Assembly: GCA_903870275.1 (NCBI GenBank)
Contig: CAIQCK010000069.1
Span: forward strand, 18,601-82,600
DNA from: an uncultured bacterium
GTDB taxonomy: Bacteria > Verrucomicrobiota > Verrucomicrobiia > CAIQCK01
DNA length: 64,000 bases
Direction: 5' to 3'
The translations under genes were made by a program, and so were the position numbers. A model generated the notes under the pieces. It did not search any database. It was not told where the DNA came from and saw only the letters and a list, made by a program, of their open reading frames with translations. Positions 63,972 through 64,000 of this stretch are shown here, in pieces. Numbering within the stretch: the stretch's first letter is position 1; every line of letters begins with the position of its first letter.

Positions 63972-64000
63972 ATAATGAGACGACTCATGGACTTCGCTCC

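Overview
The window looks like the chromosome of a high-GC bacterium of the phylum Verrucomicrobiota. Pointers: a 50-aa small basic protein of the type restricted to the Verrucomicrobia/Chlamydiae group (38317-38469), a planctomycete/verrucomicrobial cytochrome-c-like domain protein (47675-48046), Tat-exported Gfo/Idh/MocA oxidoreductases and very large glycoside hydrolases, many dispersed palindromic repeats, and a homospermidine synthase/ornithine decarboxylase pair. Placement is inferred from gene content only; no rRNA or tRNA gene was recognised.

Layout. 1-4.1 kb: tail of an unknown gene and a lower-GC 1292-aa protein with a PD-(D/E)XK-like N-terminus (possible solitary defence gene). 4.3-8.8 kb: sugar isomerase-like TIM barrel, a promoter-bearing repeat element (copy A), an integral membrane protein and a Gfo/Idh/MocA oxidoreductase. 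9-11.8 kb: a chimeric FHA-thioredoxin-transglutaminase protein. 12-15.6 kb (minus strand): argH, a small unknown gene, dCMP-deaminase-like gene and lysA. 15.8-22.6 kb: C39-like peptidase, small secreted protein, giant GH2 protein with a non-canonical acid/base site, lipoprotein. 22.6-25.2 kb: a clostripain-family peptidase between two direct copies of a ~190-bp MITE. 25.3-32.9 kb (minus strand): transglutaminase/DUF2569-like membrane protein and an Mla-type lipid-transport operon (permease, degenerate ATPase, MCE protein, lipoprotein) preceded by a truncated eRF1-like gene. 33-35.7 kb: transposase remnant, REP palindrome, then a GTPase with an integrase-type DNA-binding N-terminus and a striking repeat-flanked promoter. 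35.8-43.6 kb: zinc alcohol dehydrogenase and mannose-6-phosphate-isomerase-like gene, small basic protein, pseudouridine synthase, proline-rich SH3 protein, folD, GT-C-like membrane protein. 43.6-48.7 kb: ygbA-like, nadA, ACT protein, ilvN, icd, cytochrome, FKBP/SlyD. 48.7-55.2 kb: B12-binding radical SAM protein, outer-membrane channel-like protein, homospermidine synthase and decarboxylase, DRE-TIM aldolase. 55.4-56.3 kb: element copy B (inverted relative to A) and a long palindrome. 56.3-64 kb: a sirtuin-kinase fusion, a TolB-like propeller, and a complete selB-selA-selD set in which selD itself carries an in-frame UGA followed by a bacterial-SECIS-like hairpin.

The most unusual items are: (1) the two copies of a promoter-led repeat whose 19-bp promoter spacer lies in opposite orientation in the two copies; (2) the integrase-arm/GTPase fusion with helically phased TGTTGTTC/GAACAACA repeats around its promoter; (3) the UGA-containing selD, which shorter open-frame gene calls would truncate; (4) the SIR2-kinase fusion; and (5) several genes whose N-termini, including a lipoprotein signal peptide, are encoded inside dispersed palindromic repeats. 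All family assignments come from reading motifs by eye, not from database searches.
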